A stretch of DNA of 60,000 nucleotides, taken from assembly GCF_029227915.1 (NCBI RefSeq), contig NC_079885.1, positions 5,768,001 through 5,828,000 on the forward strand. Reading direction: 5' to 3'. The position numbers and the translations under genes were made by a program. Below, piece by piece: positions 1 through 11,766 of the stretch. The notes beneath the pieces are model-generated. The model saw nothing but the letters and a program-made list of their open reading frames with translations, was not told the DNA's origin and searched no databases. Within the stretch, counting starts at the first letter, position 1. Every line of letters starts with the position of its first letter. The stretch is from Hydractinia symbiolongicarpus. Taxonomy: Eukaryota; Cnidaria; Hydrozoa; Anthoathecata; Hydractiniidae.

Positions 1-3000
1 AACAAAGAAATATTCAATAAGATCAATGAAAGCGATGGTAAGAGGAAAACATAATTAATTAGAATACATTAATTTAAGATAACCAATAACAAGTTATTAT
101 TGTGATATTTTGCAGATGTTGTAGCTACTGTAGATGACAATTTAAATGCAAATGGAAATACTGACAGTGATGGTAAGTTGAAGATGCTTTAATGTAAATG
201 AGACCTTCTTTGATTTACATACTTGTTAGATTATGTTGAAGCCTTGTAAATATTAATTCCTTTGTACATTTTTACGTTCTAATTATATTAACTGATTTTT
301 TACGCTATTTACAGAAGAATTACAATATATCTTCATATTAACGTTTTGTTGTTTTGTATATTATATTTAAGTGACATGGCGTATTGTATTTATACAATAT
401 ATTTAATGTTTTTGAAATCACTGCTTAATCGGAACACCTAAATTTCCGTAAAACCTTCTTTTCACCACAATTAAAACCGTTTTTGTCAATTTTGTAACTT
501 TTAGAACGATGCTGTGTGCTGCATGTTGGTGATGGATACAAAGTTGGCAAAATAAATCTCTTCAATACGGAAACCCTGGGAAAGTGCAAATCTATCTTAG
601 TTACACGTAAAAATGGAAATCTAAAGTACAAGGATACGCAACTTCCTGGCTTTGTGAATAAAATTCAAGGATTTCATTTAAATTGTTACAAAAGATTTAT
701 AGCATTGTCTGAAACACAGAGAAAAAATCTCCCCAACGATAAGAAAGTATCTAAAGCTGTCCCTTTAACCCGTTCAAAAATTTCCATAACAGTGCAATCA
801 TCTTCAACAGGAGTGTTTTCAAAGATATGTATTTTCTGCATGCGAAAGGAAAAGAAGCACAAAAATTTAAAGCAAAAATTAAATGCAGCATCTACAGAGA
901 ATTTTCAAGAAAATATAAAAAAGTATGCACGTTGGTTGGAAGATAAGCCTATGTTAGTGCGAATCGGAAATGAAGATTTTGTAAGCAAAGAAATATACTA
1001 CCATGGAATGTGCAGGGTCAGTTATCAAAGCAAGGCCGAAAAAACACCATTGGCAATACAAGAGAGGAATGAAAAAGGGATGGAAAGACAAAAACTTGAA
1101 ACATCCTGGCATACTGCGAGAGGGATTCACTGCAAGGCTTTTGAAGGTGTTTGTGCTTATATTGATGATCACATCCTAAAAGAAAAAGATGTTATCTTAC
1201 TCAGCGAGATAAAAAATCAATATCACATGTTACTAGCAGAAATCGGGAATGAAGCATTCGAAGATATTGAATCGTCTTCAGCAAAACTTGAGCAAAAATT
1301 ATTAAAGCATTACAAAGAAAGTATACAAATCATGAAGGGGAAAACAAGACGTGGAAACTTGATATTCTGCAGCACCATTTCCGAAGAAGAAGCTTTCAGG
1401 AAAGAGTACTCGATGAAGACAAAATTGAAAGCGAAGATTAGAGATGTAGCGTTTGCATTAAGGTCTGCCATAATGGAAATTGAAAAATGCCCTATACCCG
1501 ATGAAGTGACATTTGCAGATATAAAAAAAGGTGAAGTTGAGGCACCAAATGAATTAATTGAATTTTTCAGTTACCTTATTGGTGGTCCTGACCAACGCAT
1601 AGTAAAGTCAAATCAGAAGCAGAGGCGCATAAAAAGTATTGCTGACGATGTCATATTTGCTGCAACATCAGGAAAAAAAAAACCTGCAAAACATTTGCAG
1701 CTTGGACTGGCAGTGAAAAGCATTACAGGAAGCAAAAAAGTGATCGAAATGTTAAATAGACTTGGACACTCTGTTAGCTATAGCATTATCGAAGAACTAG
1801 AAACAGAATTAACTTTTACATCAACAAAGGCCGGGAATGCCACACCACATGGTATGAAACTAATGTCAAGTCTTGGAACAGGCGTTGCATTCGACAACTT
1901 TGACAGATTTGTTGAAACTTTAAGTGGAAAGGATACCTTGCATGATACTGTTGGGATAGCGTACCAAGTTGTGTCACAAAATAATGACAAATCATTGGAA
2001 GAAGATGACGATTCTACCCTTGGCAATTCTCAGCTATCTGGAAAGAAAAAACGTAGATCATTTCTGGCTGTAGGATTAGACATAGAGCCGTACAGAAAAA
2101 AACCTAAGATGTTAACAAGAATAATGCTTCCACTAGATGACCAGAGAAGGGCGTCAGAACCCCTTTCATATATCAAAGCACGCATGTACGATACCTTGTG
2201 GATGATGGATTTTTATTTTTCACCCGACACTACACCAATGTGGGTTGGCTGGAATTCTATAATTTTTCAAAATACCAACAATCTGCAAAAAGTTTGGTAC
2301 CTGCCACAAATTAATCAGTCTCCAACTTCTATAGCTGTAGTAGCAGAAACATTGAGGCGTGCACAGGTGATTGCGAATGAATGTGGTAAAAAAAACATTT
2401 CAGTAACATATGATCTTGCGATTGCCAAAGTGGCTATGCAACTTCAAGCAGAAGAATCTCCAAAGTTTGACAATATATTTGTCGCTCTAGGTGCATTCCA
2501 TGTAGAGATGGCCATGTTTAGCGCATTTGGCAAGTACATCGCTGAATCTGGTGGTCCGCATATCCTAAATGAAGCTGGTGTGATTGAAAAAGGTTCTCTC
2601 AAGTCATTTTTACTGGGAAAGTGTTACAAGAGAAGTAAAAGATGTCACCAAATACTTGCACTTGCAATGGAGATTCTTCATTTTCAATATTTTCTTCAAG
2701 AAAGAGAGGAAATTCAATTAAAAGAAGATATCCAAGAAGAAATCAAGTTCATAAAATCCCAAGAACCCTTGAACTTGCATGAAGGACATGAAGTATCCAA
2801 AGAAGTCAACAATGTCTTGCGTGAATACAGTCAATTCAGGCAAGATACAGAGAAAGGAAATCATGGTGCAACAGCACAATATTGGATGGGGTACGTCGAG
2901 ATGATTCGACTTTACCATGATTTTAGTAGAAGCTTGAGGGATGGAAACTTTGATCTGTATGTGTGCTGCTTGCCTAAAGTCGCAAACTATTTCTTTAGCA

Positions 3001-5272
3001 TGAACCATCCAAATTACGCTCGTTGGATTGTCCGTTATCATGATAATCTTCTCAAACTAAAGGACTCTCATCCCGAGGTTTACACTGAATTTCAAAGGGG
3101 ATTATTTTCGCTGCGAAGAACCCAAAAGTCATTCTCAAGATTACCAATCGACTTGACATTAGAGCAAACGATAAATGCAGATGCTGCATGTCAGCGAAAA
3201 GGTATATCAGCTTTAACAAATTCTATTTCTGCTCGTCAACGATGGGCACAAAGTCATTCTATTCGAACAAGTATTGTGTCATACGTGTTTGAAAATTTGG
3301 GGATGACAAAACAGGAAGACGTGTCTCAAGATTTAAAGGCCAGCAGAATGCGACAAAATTCTAAAGATTTACATCAAGTTATAAACATGGTCAAGGAAAC
3401 CATGAATCCATTTAACGATGCTATTGAAAAACAATATCTTTTTAATATAGCATCAGGAAAAGCAGCCTCACCAGACACAACAAAGTTTTTGCTCAACATC
3501 GTTAGTGTTGGAAGCAAAGCACGTGATAAATTTATTGACGAATGTTCTAAAGATCCAGCAAGATTCGAAAAACCTATACGAAGACAAACATTACACACAT
3601 TTGCAACTGGGGGAACGAAGTATAATATTAAAGCTGCTGACAACAAAGTGGTTGCTGTAACGATGATGAGAGATTTGTTTGGTAGCATCTTGTACCATTC
3701 GCTACAAAGGAAAATTGATATGGCAGAGGTACTGAAGTATCCTCTAACACCTGTCCCTTTATCTCTTGGACATGTTGATGGCAAAATGCAAAAGACCCCT
3801 AAAGTCAAATTATTGAACGAGTTAGAAGCAAAAGTAAAAACTGACGATCCAAATCGCGTCGATGTTAACATAATTGATGGAATGTTTTTCCTACATCTTT
3901 TTGTAGACCTTCCAGCAACATTTGGAGCTCTGGCAACATTCATTTTGAAACGCGTTTGTGCTAGCAAGGGAAACATCATACATTTTGTTCTAGACAAAAT
4001 GGTACACCCGAGTATCAAGGATTGTGAAAGGGATTTGCGATGTACTGAGAGACATGGAGCTTATCAGATAACTGGACCTGAGCAAAAAAGACCTTCAAAC
4101 TGGTTGAATGCATTGAGAAATGATCACTTCAAAGCAGCATTGGTGGAGTTCTTAGCCTTCTTTTGGGAAAACAACATGCATTCAACAGTACTTGGAAACA
4201 AAACAGTCATAATGAATCGCAATGATACCTGCTACATGTTTAGAGTTGAAGGAGAGATCGTGGTCAAAACCGAGATCGTTAAATTGTTTTCAACTCATGA
4301 AGAAGCTGATTCCAGAATTTTGTACCACCTATCTTCGATTCAAACACCAGCAAACGTTGTGATAAGAACCATAGATACTGACGTGCTGATAATTGCTCTT
4401 GGCTGCCTTAGTAAGTTACCTAACAGCTTGAATATTTGGATGGAAACCGGTGTTTACACTAAAAATACATTAAGGTACATAAGTATTAATCAAATATACC
4501 AGAAATTGGGCAAAAATATTTGCATGGCCTTGCCAGCATACCATGCTTTCACTGGATGTGACTATACAGCATCGTTTAGTAGGAAAGGAAAAATTCGACC
4601 TTTCAAACTACTAGAAAAAAATGAAAGTGTGCAAGATGTATTTAAACAGCTAGGAACAAATCTTGATGTCACAGATGACGCTTTTGCAACGTTGGAAAAA
4701 TTTGTATGCAGCATGTATGGAAAAAGGAATCTATCATCTGTAGATGAAGCTAGGTTGGTAATGTTTTTGGAAAAGTATAAACCAAAAGGAGAAAATGAAG
4801 CAATTTCCTGTGTTAAAAAGTTTGATGGAAGTTCTCTACCACCTTGTTTACGAGTGTTGCGTCAAAAGATTTATCGAACAAAGTATGTTGCACAGTTATG
4901 GATGTCATCAATAACGTCCGAGCCTCCAAATCACCTTCCTGAAGACATGGGTTGGCTGCTGAAAGATGGCAGCTATATCATTAAGTGGTACGAAGGCGAA
5001 ATGTCTCCAAAAGCAGTAGATGTCACCAGCAATGAAAATTATTATGGATTCTCCAGAGAAGTAGAAGGTAAAATTTTGGATATTAAGTTTTACAATCTAG
5101 TCACTTAGTTTTTTAATTATTACTCGGAAGCAATTCTTTATTTCCGCTACTGCCGCCGCTATTTTAAATATTAAAAGTATTTCATTCTCCTTAAGATTTT
5201 GAAGGGTTTGATGAACTGTCAAGTGATGACGATTCAGACAGTGATGACGAAACTAGTGACGAAGACGTGTAA
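1..5272 (+). CDS. Large protein with C-terminal FEN/XPG-like nuclease signature (spliced; 5' end outside window)
   Basis: I read four exons: ...-37, 116-172, 505-5067 and 5196-5272. Each intron is GT-AG and interrupts a codon after its first base, so the frame is kept throughout. The big exon is open for over 1500 codons; its first in-frame ATG is not its start because the frame continues upstream to the acceptor at 503-504. Visible parts: an N-terminal Cys/His cluster beginning RCCVLH with a second Cys/His group near residue 105 (CIFCMRKEKK), a long middle region, then EEAD (about residue 1260), DTDVL (about 1288) and GCDY (about 1347). That acidic trio in this order is the FEN1/XPG nuclease pattern. 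The last exon adds a very acidic tail. Similar proteins are multicopy in cnidarian genomes, so it may be a domesticated or mobile family; this is inference. Nuclease activity is not shown by the sequence. Confidence 0.75.
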
Positions 5273-6229
5273 TGATAATTTAAGGTTAGATTTTTTTTGT
5301 GGGATATGACAAAAAATTTACAGAATAGGATTCAATGTCATATATTCTAGAACTGAGTAACCTTTTTAATATTTTTTAATGTTGTATTGTAGTTTAAACT
5401 AGATCTTATGACTGAATGACATTTCTCATCTTTAGATGCTGATGCAGAACAATATCAATCATGCTGCTATAACCTATTGTACATATTTATATTTTATTAA
5501 ATGCTATCAGAGCATTTCTTTTTTAATTTGATATCGCTAACTATTGTCTGACCTGATCAAGAGACCGTAATTTTTGGTTTGCTTTTTGCCAAATCACAAT
5601 AGTCTTACAAAATTTTAAGTTTGTACCTTATGAGGTCTAATTTGAGTCCCTGTTCAGATCTTTGTCTGACCTGCTGATAGGACCGCATTTTTTGGTAAGC
5701 TCGACCATTTATGTATTACATAGTTAGTATAGAACACAAATATTGAGTTTGGGCTTTGTAGTCATTGGTTTTTTTTACCCTCTAAAAGTTGTTTAAAATA
5801 GGGATTTGGGGCGAGACTTGGTCTGACTAGGCCAAGAGACCCAAATTTTTGGTCAGCTTTATGACCACTGACATTACACTATGTTAGAGAATGTTTGTGC
5901 AAAATTTGGAGTTTGTAGCTTATGGGGACAAATTAAGGTCCTAAATATGGTCTTTGAGGGGGGTCTGACCCAGTCTTAAGACCCAATTTTTCGGTAAGCT
6001 TTATCATCTTTCAGATTCTCTCATATAATGACACACGTTACTAACTTTTAAGCTTTGAGAATTATGGGACCAAATAGGAGTCTCGAATTAGGGTAATTTT
6101 AGGGGCCTGGGACCCAAACGCCCCCAAATTGGGTCAGCTGACCATGTGATTTTTATTGTCCGTGATACTACCAACCTATTTAGAGGGTCAAACCTTTTGT
6201 AGAAAATGGGACCTAAAGTTCTGTTATGA
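5273..6229. repeat. Non-coding stretch with degenerate ~120-160 bp tandem repeats
   Basis: No gene is seen. From about 5546 a segment recurs at 5546, 5664, 5821, 5963 and more weakly near 6100. Each copy starts GTCTGAC, runs through a GAGACC- or GGACC-like stretch and an AATTTTTGGT-like block, then a variable part. The copies differ a lot from one another, so this is an old tandem array rather than a young satellite. Confidence 0.6.
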
Positions 6230-6725
6230 GCTCCTGGACTATAGTTTGAGTTTTTTTAAAACGTAAAGTAGGAATCTTTTTAACACAGCCAATGTCGTAT
6301 GCTTTGTTCTTGCTTGTGGTCGCACCATAATTTTGTTAAACTGCGCATGCACGAGAACAATGTTTAGATGTCTCGATAACCCAAATAAATATACAAGTAT
6401 TAATAACAGTGAATAGTTCAATAGTAAAGGTTGTAAAAATGGCAGCGCAGAACGAAACAAGGAAAACCGTTTGTTGAAGTCTAAATCAGGATCGCTACTC
6501 ATTTTTAAATTTCAAGTTTTTTGTACTGTATTCAGGAGAAAATTTCGTTTCTCTTTTCATTTTGAATATTCTTGTTACGTTTTTTTTCAGTAAGAAAACG
6601 ACGGCAACGTAGTTCAATGCCGTCGTCTTTGGGTGCCGTCGTCGTCGATGCGTTAGGTCCCTACTTTTCTTTGCGAGACGGCAAAAAATACATTATAACT
6701 TTATAATGTAGTTTTTAAGTAAGTA

Positions 6726-7279
6726 CAATAGATGTCCGTTAATTCGAACACACAAGGCACTAAATTATTTGTTCGAATTAACGAATGTTCGGATTATCGA
6801 AAGTTCAGAAAAAAACAAGAATTTTAATAAAATTTTAAGAATTTTTTTTAAGAATTTTAATTTAAGTTTTTATGCTAATATAACTTTATTACAACTTTAC
6901 TACAACTTCTTACAAAAAACTTTTAACGTTGTTTACTTCGCGATGGGCAAGGCCTCTAAATTCCTTGTAAACTTAATTTTATTAGAAATGCCAATTTAAT
7001 TGATAAATTGAAAGAAATTTTGCCACCATTGATGCATTAAAATGAAAATGATTTTTTAATTTTTACATAAGATGTTATTTATTGATACACAAAAGTTCGA
7101 ATTAACGAGCATAATGTAGCCTTGGGACTAAAGTTGTTTGAATTAGCGAAATGTTCGAAATAGCGGAGTTCGCTCAAAATATAAGACTTTATTAAACCAA
7201 AACTCAAGGGACTTGGCAATTTGTTCGAAATAACGGAAAGTTCGAATTAAGCGGCATTCGAATTAACGGACGTCTACTG
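6726..7279. mobile_element. MITE with TA duplication (pogo/Tigger-like ends)
   Basis: Ends are inverted repeats built around GTCCGTTAATTCGAA on the left and its complement TTCGAATTAACGGAC on the right, flanked by TA on each side (6724-6725 and 7280-7281). The interior has no convincing gene and repeats the TTCGAATTAACG theme. Copy B of the duplicated block lacks the insertion, which supports the boundaries. Confidence 0.75.
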
Positions 7280-7385
7280 TATAGACCTTTTTGAATGTTT
7301 ACGGTAAGCCCTTCTGGCTCTAACAACTGCGTGGCAGGCAAACAGATGCAGAAGCTTGTTGAAGAAAGGTCTTTTTCTATGGAAC

Positions 7386-7775
7386 GCCATTTCGGCAAAC
7401 TATCAACTTTCTGAGATCTTTTTATTTGGTTATCCGATTCTAATATTTGATTATGTGATTGCTTTACTCAGTTATGCGATGTTGTCATTCGGTTGTGTGG
7501 TTACTTCCTTCGGTTATGTGAATATGTTGTTTGGTTATGTGGTTACGTCGTTTGGTTATGCAGTTAGGTAATTTGGTTATGTGGTTTCTTCATTCGTTTA
7601 TGCGGTTTCGTCATTATGCGGTTTCATCATTATCCGTTTTCGTCATTATGCGGTTTCGTCATTATGCAGTTTCGTCATTATGCGGTTTCGTCATTATGCG
7701 GTTTCGTCATTATGCGGTTTCATCATTATGCGGTTGCATCATTATGCGGTTTTGTCTTTATGCAGCTTTGTGATT
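7386..7775. repeat. Left terminal inverted repeat of the SAM/integrase element
   Basis: The outer 40 bases are unique in character. The rest is built of short tandem units: first variants of TTTGGTTATGTGGTTACGTC, then about ten copies of TATGCGGTTTCGTCAT. The array is open in more than one frame, which produces meaningless repetitive ORFs. It mirrors 10560-10871. Confidence 0.85.
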
Positions 7776-7857
7776 AAGGTAATACCTGAAAACCATTTGT
7801 TTCCAGTTTCCCGCCAAAAGTAGAAAATAAAGAAAAACAAAAATAGCGGATAGGGAG

Positions 7858-9171
7858 TTGGTTCAAATTTTGAGAAAATTGAACTTTGACAAACTGATAT
7901 ACAGATTTTGTCAAGAGAAAATAACTAAAGATATTGTCTGTGAATTATCACTTGAAGATTTTCGAGTTCTTGGTTTGGTAGATCGTGGTGTCATCATGAA
8001 GCTAAGAGTTGATTGTCTTAAATATGGTAGCAGCGTTCCTGAGAAAATGCATGGAACAAAGAAATATATAATCCCAAAGTGCCAGATTGAGACTTTAATA
8101 GATAAAGGTTTTACCATTTTCAATCTTAGGAGCTTCGGAAAGGACTATTTATCGCCGAATGGTAGAATATGCAGAAGTTTCCAAAAATTAATGATAGCGA
8201 TCTTGACCTTGCTGTGTTGGACACTATCAAAAGGTTTCCAAAGAAGAAAGAAATAGTTGTAAAAGAAATTTAAAAGAATAGAGGTATAGTTGTTCAACGA
8301 TTCAGGTTACGCGACATAAATGTGGTGTACAAGAAGGAAGCCGTGGTCGTCTTAAACGTAGAACTTATAATGTGAAGGCGCCAAACCACTTGTGGCACAT
8401 TGATTCCAATCACAAGCTGATACGATGGTACTTTGTCATTTTTGAAGCAATTGATGGATTCAGCCCTCTTCCAGTCTCACTCACATGCTTAGTAATAACA
8501 AAGCAGACACATTGTTGGAATGCTTCAAAAGGTCTTTCAACAGTTTTGGTCTGCCTAGTAGAGTACGATCGGATCATGGGCGTGAAAACGTGTTTGTTGC
8601 CGACTTTATGCTCCAACATCGTGGTTCAAACAGAGGAAGTATGATAACCGGTAAAAGCACACATAATCAACGTATAGAACGGTTATGGAGAGACGTTTAC
8701 AATAGAGTATTAGGATTTTTCTACGAACTTTTTACTTTCATGGAGGAGAACAACATTTTAGATCCATTGAGTGACATAGATATAGCAGCACTTCATTTTG
8801 TATTTGTACCTGTAATTAATAACAGACTTGATACTTGGCGCAAGGCGTGGTCAAATCACCGTATTCGCACAATCAGATCCTCTCCAACGCGACTATGGCT
8901 TTTTGAACAAATCAACTTTCCTGTAGACGCACCTTTAACTATTGAAGATATCGCTCATTATGGAGTTGATGGTAATGTGAATACAGTTGATTATGTTGAG
9001 GATGAACGAGCTATCTATATTGCACCAATCCATGGTATATTGACCGACGAGATTATAGCTACCTTACAGGAAAATTTGCACCAATCTCCCTTTTCAAATC
9101 ATGGGATCGATTTGAGGCAAAAAATAAGCTACAACAACTTTAAATTTTACTTTACTTTTTTCTCTCTTTAA
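7858..9171 (+). pseudogene. SAM-HTH-integrase transposase, frameshifted
   Basis: The first open piece (from about 7858, no ATG until 7996) has the helix pattern of a SAM domain through about 8030. A helix-turn-helix-like segment (ASERTIYRRM) follows in another frame near 8130-8170. The integrase core begins near 8370 with WHIDSNHKLIRW, continues with RSDHGRENV near 8565 and ends with [10 protein letters not shown] near 8675, giving the D, D and E catalytic positions. Reading across it needs at least three frame changes (about 8130-8190, 8350 and 8470-8485), and there is an in-frame TAA near 8272. In relatives these parts form one protein; here it cannot be made intact. It would have catalysed strand transfer on the element's own inverted repeats. 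Confidence 0.75.
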
Positions 9172-9899
9172 ATAAGATTGTAGAAGTAGATGAAATATGT
9201 AACAAAATATAATTTATGTCTATCTATCGTCTCACTTGTCCCTTACAAAGAATACCCATGTACCAAGTACGTAAAATTTTCATCAGGGATAAGCGGGATT
9301 CCTGATGATGGTCTCGGTATGCGAATTTGGTTGATGCAGGTGCGTGCAGTTGTTATGAATTTTCCTTGAAAATTAAACTGGGTTCCAACTCATAGCCCAA
9401 CAATGGCTCTTCGTCAGTAAACTTAAGAATATGACCTAACGAAATGCTTCCTCTGCGACCACCTGAAGTTATAAGAAAAAACTGTATTCTAATCAAGTGT
9501 GTCCGCTGCAACCCCCCCCCTCCCCCAGAAATACAGAAAAAGAACGAAACTTACTTCCAGATTCTCTCATATACTTTAGAGATTTGCCGTGGACTTCATT
9601 TTCCAAAGCTTTTTTATTAGACCCGATTTCACTAAAGCTTGGTTTCAAGATTCGAGTTAGTTATTTTATTGTCAGTTGGTTGTTCTCATTCTTTCTGAAT
9701 ATGTGGAGAAGAATAGGAAAAGCGTGTGCAACCTATTGATAAAAAATCATCTGTATATGTATATGATTAATTTAGTTCATATTGTTTGTGAAGTAGGAAT
9801 GTAAACACATATTCTGTAATTCCCGGAAATATAAATATTTAATTCTCTTTTTTGCAAAGTGCTCTCTAGGCATTTTTTTACTTGGGGACTACTTTCTTG
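9172..9899. other. Non-coding interior of the SAM/integrase element
   Basis: No gene is supported here. A short open stretch at 9497-9739 has no recognisable composition and no splice signals. A C-rich tract lies near 9511-9526. Confidence 0.4.
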
Positions 9900-10436
9900 T
9901 CAACGTAATAAGTTTGTCGTTCCCGAAACAAGAGGGGTAAGTTTGCTTGAAGGAAGACAGAAGATAAAAAAAATAGAACCCACTTGATAAACTCCCACTT
10001 CAGATAAATCATCTTGGATTTCCTTGACACATGGCATATCTGAACGTTGTTCAAAAACATTCTTTAACATGTCTTCTTCCATGAAACGTGGGATTTTTCC
10101 ATTTTGTAAAATACTAAGGCCTAAGAAATAATACAGAATTTTACAAATTCTTGTTGGCTTCTTGTGGGTGATCGTTAATGAAAGAAAGCTGTTTGTTAAC
10201 GCTGATGATGATGATGATGTTGTAGCTGCTGTTAGTTTATTATGATTGCAACAGTATGATCTTACTCTTATTCGGTCACCCAAGCACTTAACGCCTAATT
10301 TTTTCAGATTATCATCACTCGTTGCTGCTAAGATGCTGAAGTCCACTCTCTCTTGCTTAAACTTTTCCATGAGATGAGGCAATCCAACCTCCACCAACAA
10401 TTTTTCCAAAAAATCAGACTGCTGCTGCACTGCCAT
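9900..10436 (-). CDS. SAM-domain protein encoded by the transposon
   Basis: The ATG at 10434-10436 opens a 178-codon frame. Its first 60 residues have the five-helix SAM pattern: FLEKLLVEVGLPHLMEKF, then TSDDNLKKLGV and a following basic helix (GDRIRVRSY). After that come a Ser-rich stretch and a less ordered tail, so the coding part may end at a splice donor rather than at the ORF end. It is opposite in strand to the transposase and lies just inside the right inverted repeat. SAM domains mediate protein-protein or nucleic-acid contacts; a role as a transposition accessory factor is inference. The SAM part is convincing, the C-terminal part is not. Confidence 0.55.
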   Translation of the reverse strand: MAVQQQSDFLEKLLVEVGLPHLMEKFKQERVDFSILAATSDDNLKKLGVKCLGDRIRVRSYCCNHNKLTAATTSSSSSALTNSFLSLTITHKKPTRICKILYYFLGLSILQNGKIPRFMEEDMLKNVFEQRSDMPCVKEIQDDLSEVGVYQVGSIFFIFCLPSSKLTPLVSGTTNLLR

Positions 10437-10559
10437 CTTGAATTTTTCACTTGTTATAAATGTACTTTCCGCGTATTACCTCGTTTCTACCCTTGGGCAG
10501 CAAGCAGCATGGGCGGAAAGGTGAGAAGGGAAAGGAGAGAAAGGGGCGGAAGAACCGAA

Positions 10560-10871
10560 TAATAGCAAAAAACCGCATAATGATAAAACCGCATAGTGAT
10601 AAAACCGCGTAATGACGAAACCGCATAATGACGAAACCGCATAATGACAAAACTGCATAACCGAATGAAGAAACCACATAACCAAATTATCTAACTGCAT
10701 AACCAAGCGACGTAACCACATAACCAAAAGACGTAACCACATAACCGAACTAAGTAATCACACAACCGAATGATAACATCGCATAACTGAATAAAGCAAT
10801 CACATAACCAAACATTAGAATCGGATAACCAAACTAAGAGATCTCAGAAAGTTGATAGTTTGCCGAATGGC
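10560..10871. repeat. Right terminal inverted repeat of the SAM/integrase element
   Basis: Reverse complement of the left repeat: short units ACCGCATAATGACGAAA on the inside, then ACCACATAACCGAA-type units, ending GATAGTTTGCCGAATGGC at the outer edge. Confidence 0.85.
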
Positions 10872-11516
10872 TTATTCGCATAAGGCAGTCATGGCTTTGC
10901 ATATTTTTCAGTCTATTTCTTTCTACGGAGACATTTTTGAGGCTTTAAAATATTATTATAGTGTAGATGGATAACTGCTGATTGACATGTATTCATATAG
11001 TAAAATCCCTTTGAAAAAATTTTCGTCACGCCGAAAATGCCGTTACCTTTTTCGACATTTATTTTTTCGATAAGATACACGTTTTTTCTACAAATGTTGA
11101 AACTTAAGACAAAGACTTATTTTTTTGAAGAAATAGACCTAAAATTGCTCTTCTTTAATTCTGTAAAACTTTTTTTCCTCTGGCATTTTCAGAGCCCTCA
11201 ATATCATGGCATGAATAGCGTTAACTGATCGAAAAAATTATTTTGGAAATTGCTCTTAAAACTTCAAAAAGAAATAAAAGATACCTGTTGATCATCAATT
11301 TCAAATATTTTTTGACAGTAGATATAGGAAAATCCCTTTTTCATAGCGAAAATTTTCTGTTATGATTTAGCGACTTACTTAAACTTACTGTAATCCTCCT
11401 AGCTGAAGACTAGTGAAGACTAGTAAGATAAACTCAGGCTGAACTGAAACAAAATTTCCTGGTTTTAAAATCGCTAAAATAAACTCTGTACAAATTTCTT
11501 CCTTCTTTATGTTTAG

Positions 11517-11705
11517 GGCGAAGACACTTCACTTGGGATATGGTTAGCGGCGATTGGTCCAACGTTACTACATGACAACCGATATCAATGTTTTCATGCA
11601 TGTAAACATGGGATGCTGAGCTCACCTGAAAACAATATATATGAACTTGAACAGCTTTATAAGAACGTAAATATAACCACATTTTTATGTGATGCGTTAA
11701 CATAG
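11517..11705 (+). CDS. Terminal exon of a B3GALNT2-like glycosyltransferase, copy A (intact)
   Basis: A pyrimidine-rich tract and AG at 11515-11516 precede a 62-codon frame ending in TAG at 11703-11705. It starts GEDTSLGIWLAAIGP, then has a Cys-rich part (YQCFHACKHGMLSSP) and a Leu-rich tail. This is the C-terminal pattern of B3GALNT2, the beta-1,3-N-acetylgalactosaminyltransferase 2 that works in the ER/Golgi on O-mannosyl glycans; the Glu-Asp is the conserved acidic pair of the family. No upstream exons for this copy are seen before it. The only penultimate exon lies downstream at 14816, so this copy may be an orphan duplicate. Confidence 0.75.
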   Translation, partial: GEDTSLGIWLAAIGPTLLHDNRYQCFHACKHGMLSSPENNIYELEQLYKNVNITTFLCDALT

Positions 11706-11766
11706 CGATGAGCGGTGCTTGAAAATATTAGTATGGCTGTTAATATTGACAAGCAGGCATGACATT

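Larger units (their letters stand above)
7386..10871. mobile_element. 3.5-kb DNA transposon with satellite-like long TIRs, SAM domains and integrase
   Basis: The left end reads GCCATTTCGGCAAACTATC and the right end is its near-perfect inverse. The inverted match continues for about 310-390 bases on each side. Inside are a broken SAM/HTH/integrase transposase on the plus strand and a SAM-domain ORF on the minus strand. The element interrupts copy A of the duplicated block. I could not find a convincing target-site duplication, so the outermost few bases are uncertain. The integrase is of the D-D-E type seen in several eukaryotic cut-and-paste elements; I do not assign a named superfamily. Confidence 0.75.
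6230..11766 (+). repeat. Duplicated block, copy A (interrupted by two insertions)
   Basis: Pieces of this stretch match 16490-18262 in the same orientation and order: 6230-6720 matches 16490-16985; the segment around 7290-7370 matches 16990-17070; 10905-11240 matches 17090-17560; and 11400-11766 matches 17885-18262. The match includes a terminal exon of a B3GALNT2-like gene. Copy A carries two extra elements that copy B lacks, at 6726-7279 and 7386-10871. It is either a local segmental duplication or a composite repeat that has captured an exon. Confidence 0.75.

Noticed and set aside
516-518. GTG as the start of the large ORF
   Set aside because: The frame continues upstream to a splice acceptor at 503-504, and nuclear genes of animals do not normally start with GTG.
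3374-4018. 214-codon minus-strand ORF inside the FEN-like gene
   Set aside because: Antisense shadow of a long coding exon without any motif.
7531-7823. Overlapping ORFs rich in RHYAVSSLCGFVIM
   Set aside because: Translation of the short tandem repeats of the left inverted repeat; open in several frames by composition only. The same applies to the mirror ORFs at 10447-10742.
7386-10871. Target-site duplication for the SAM/integrase element
   Set aside because: Flanking bases GGAAC and TTATT do not match, and comparison with copy B gives no clear empty site, so no duplication is claimed.
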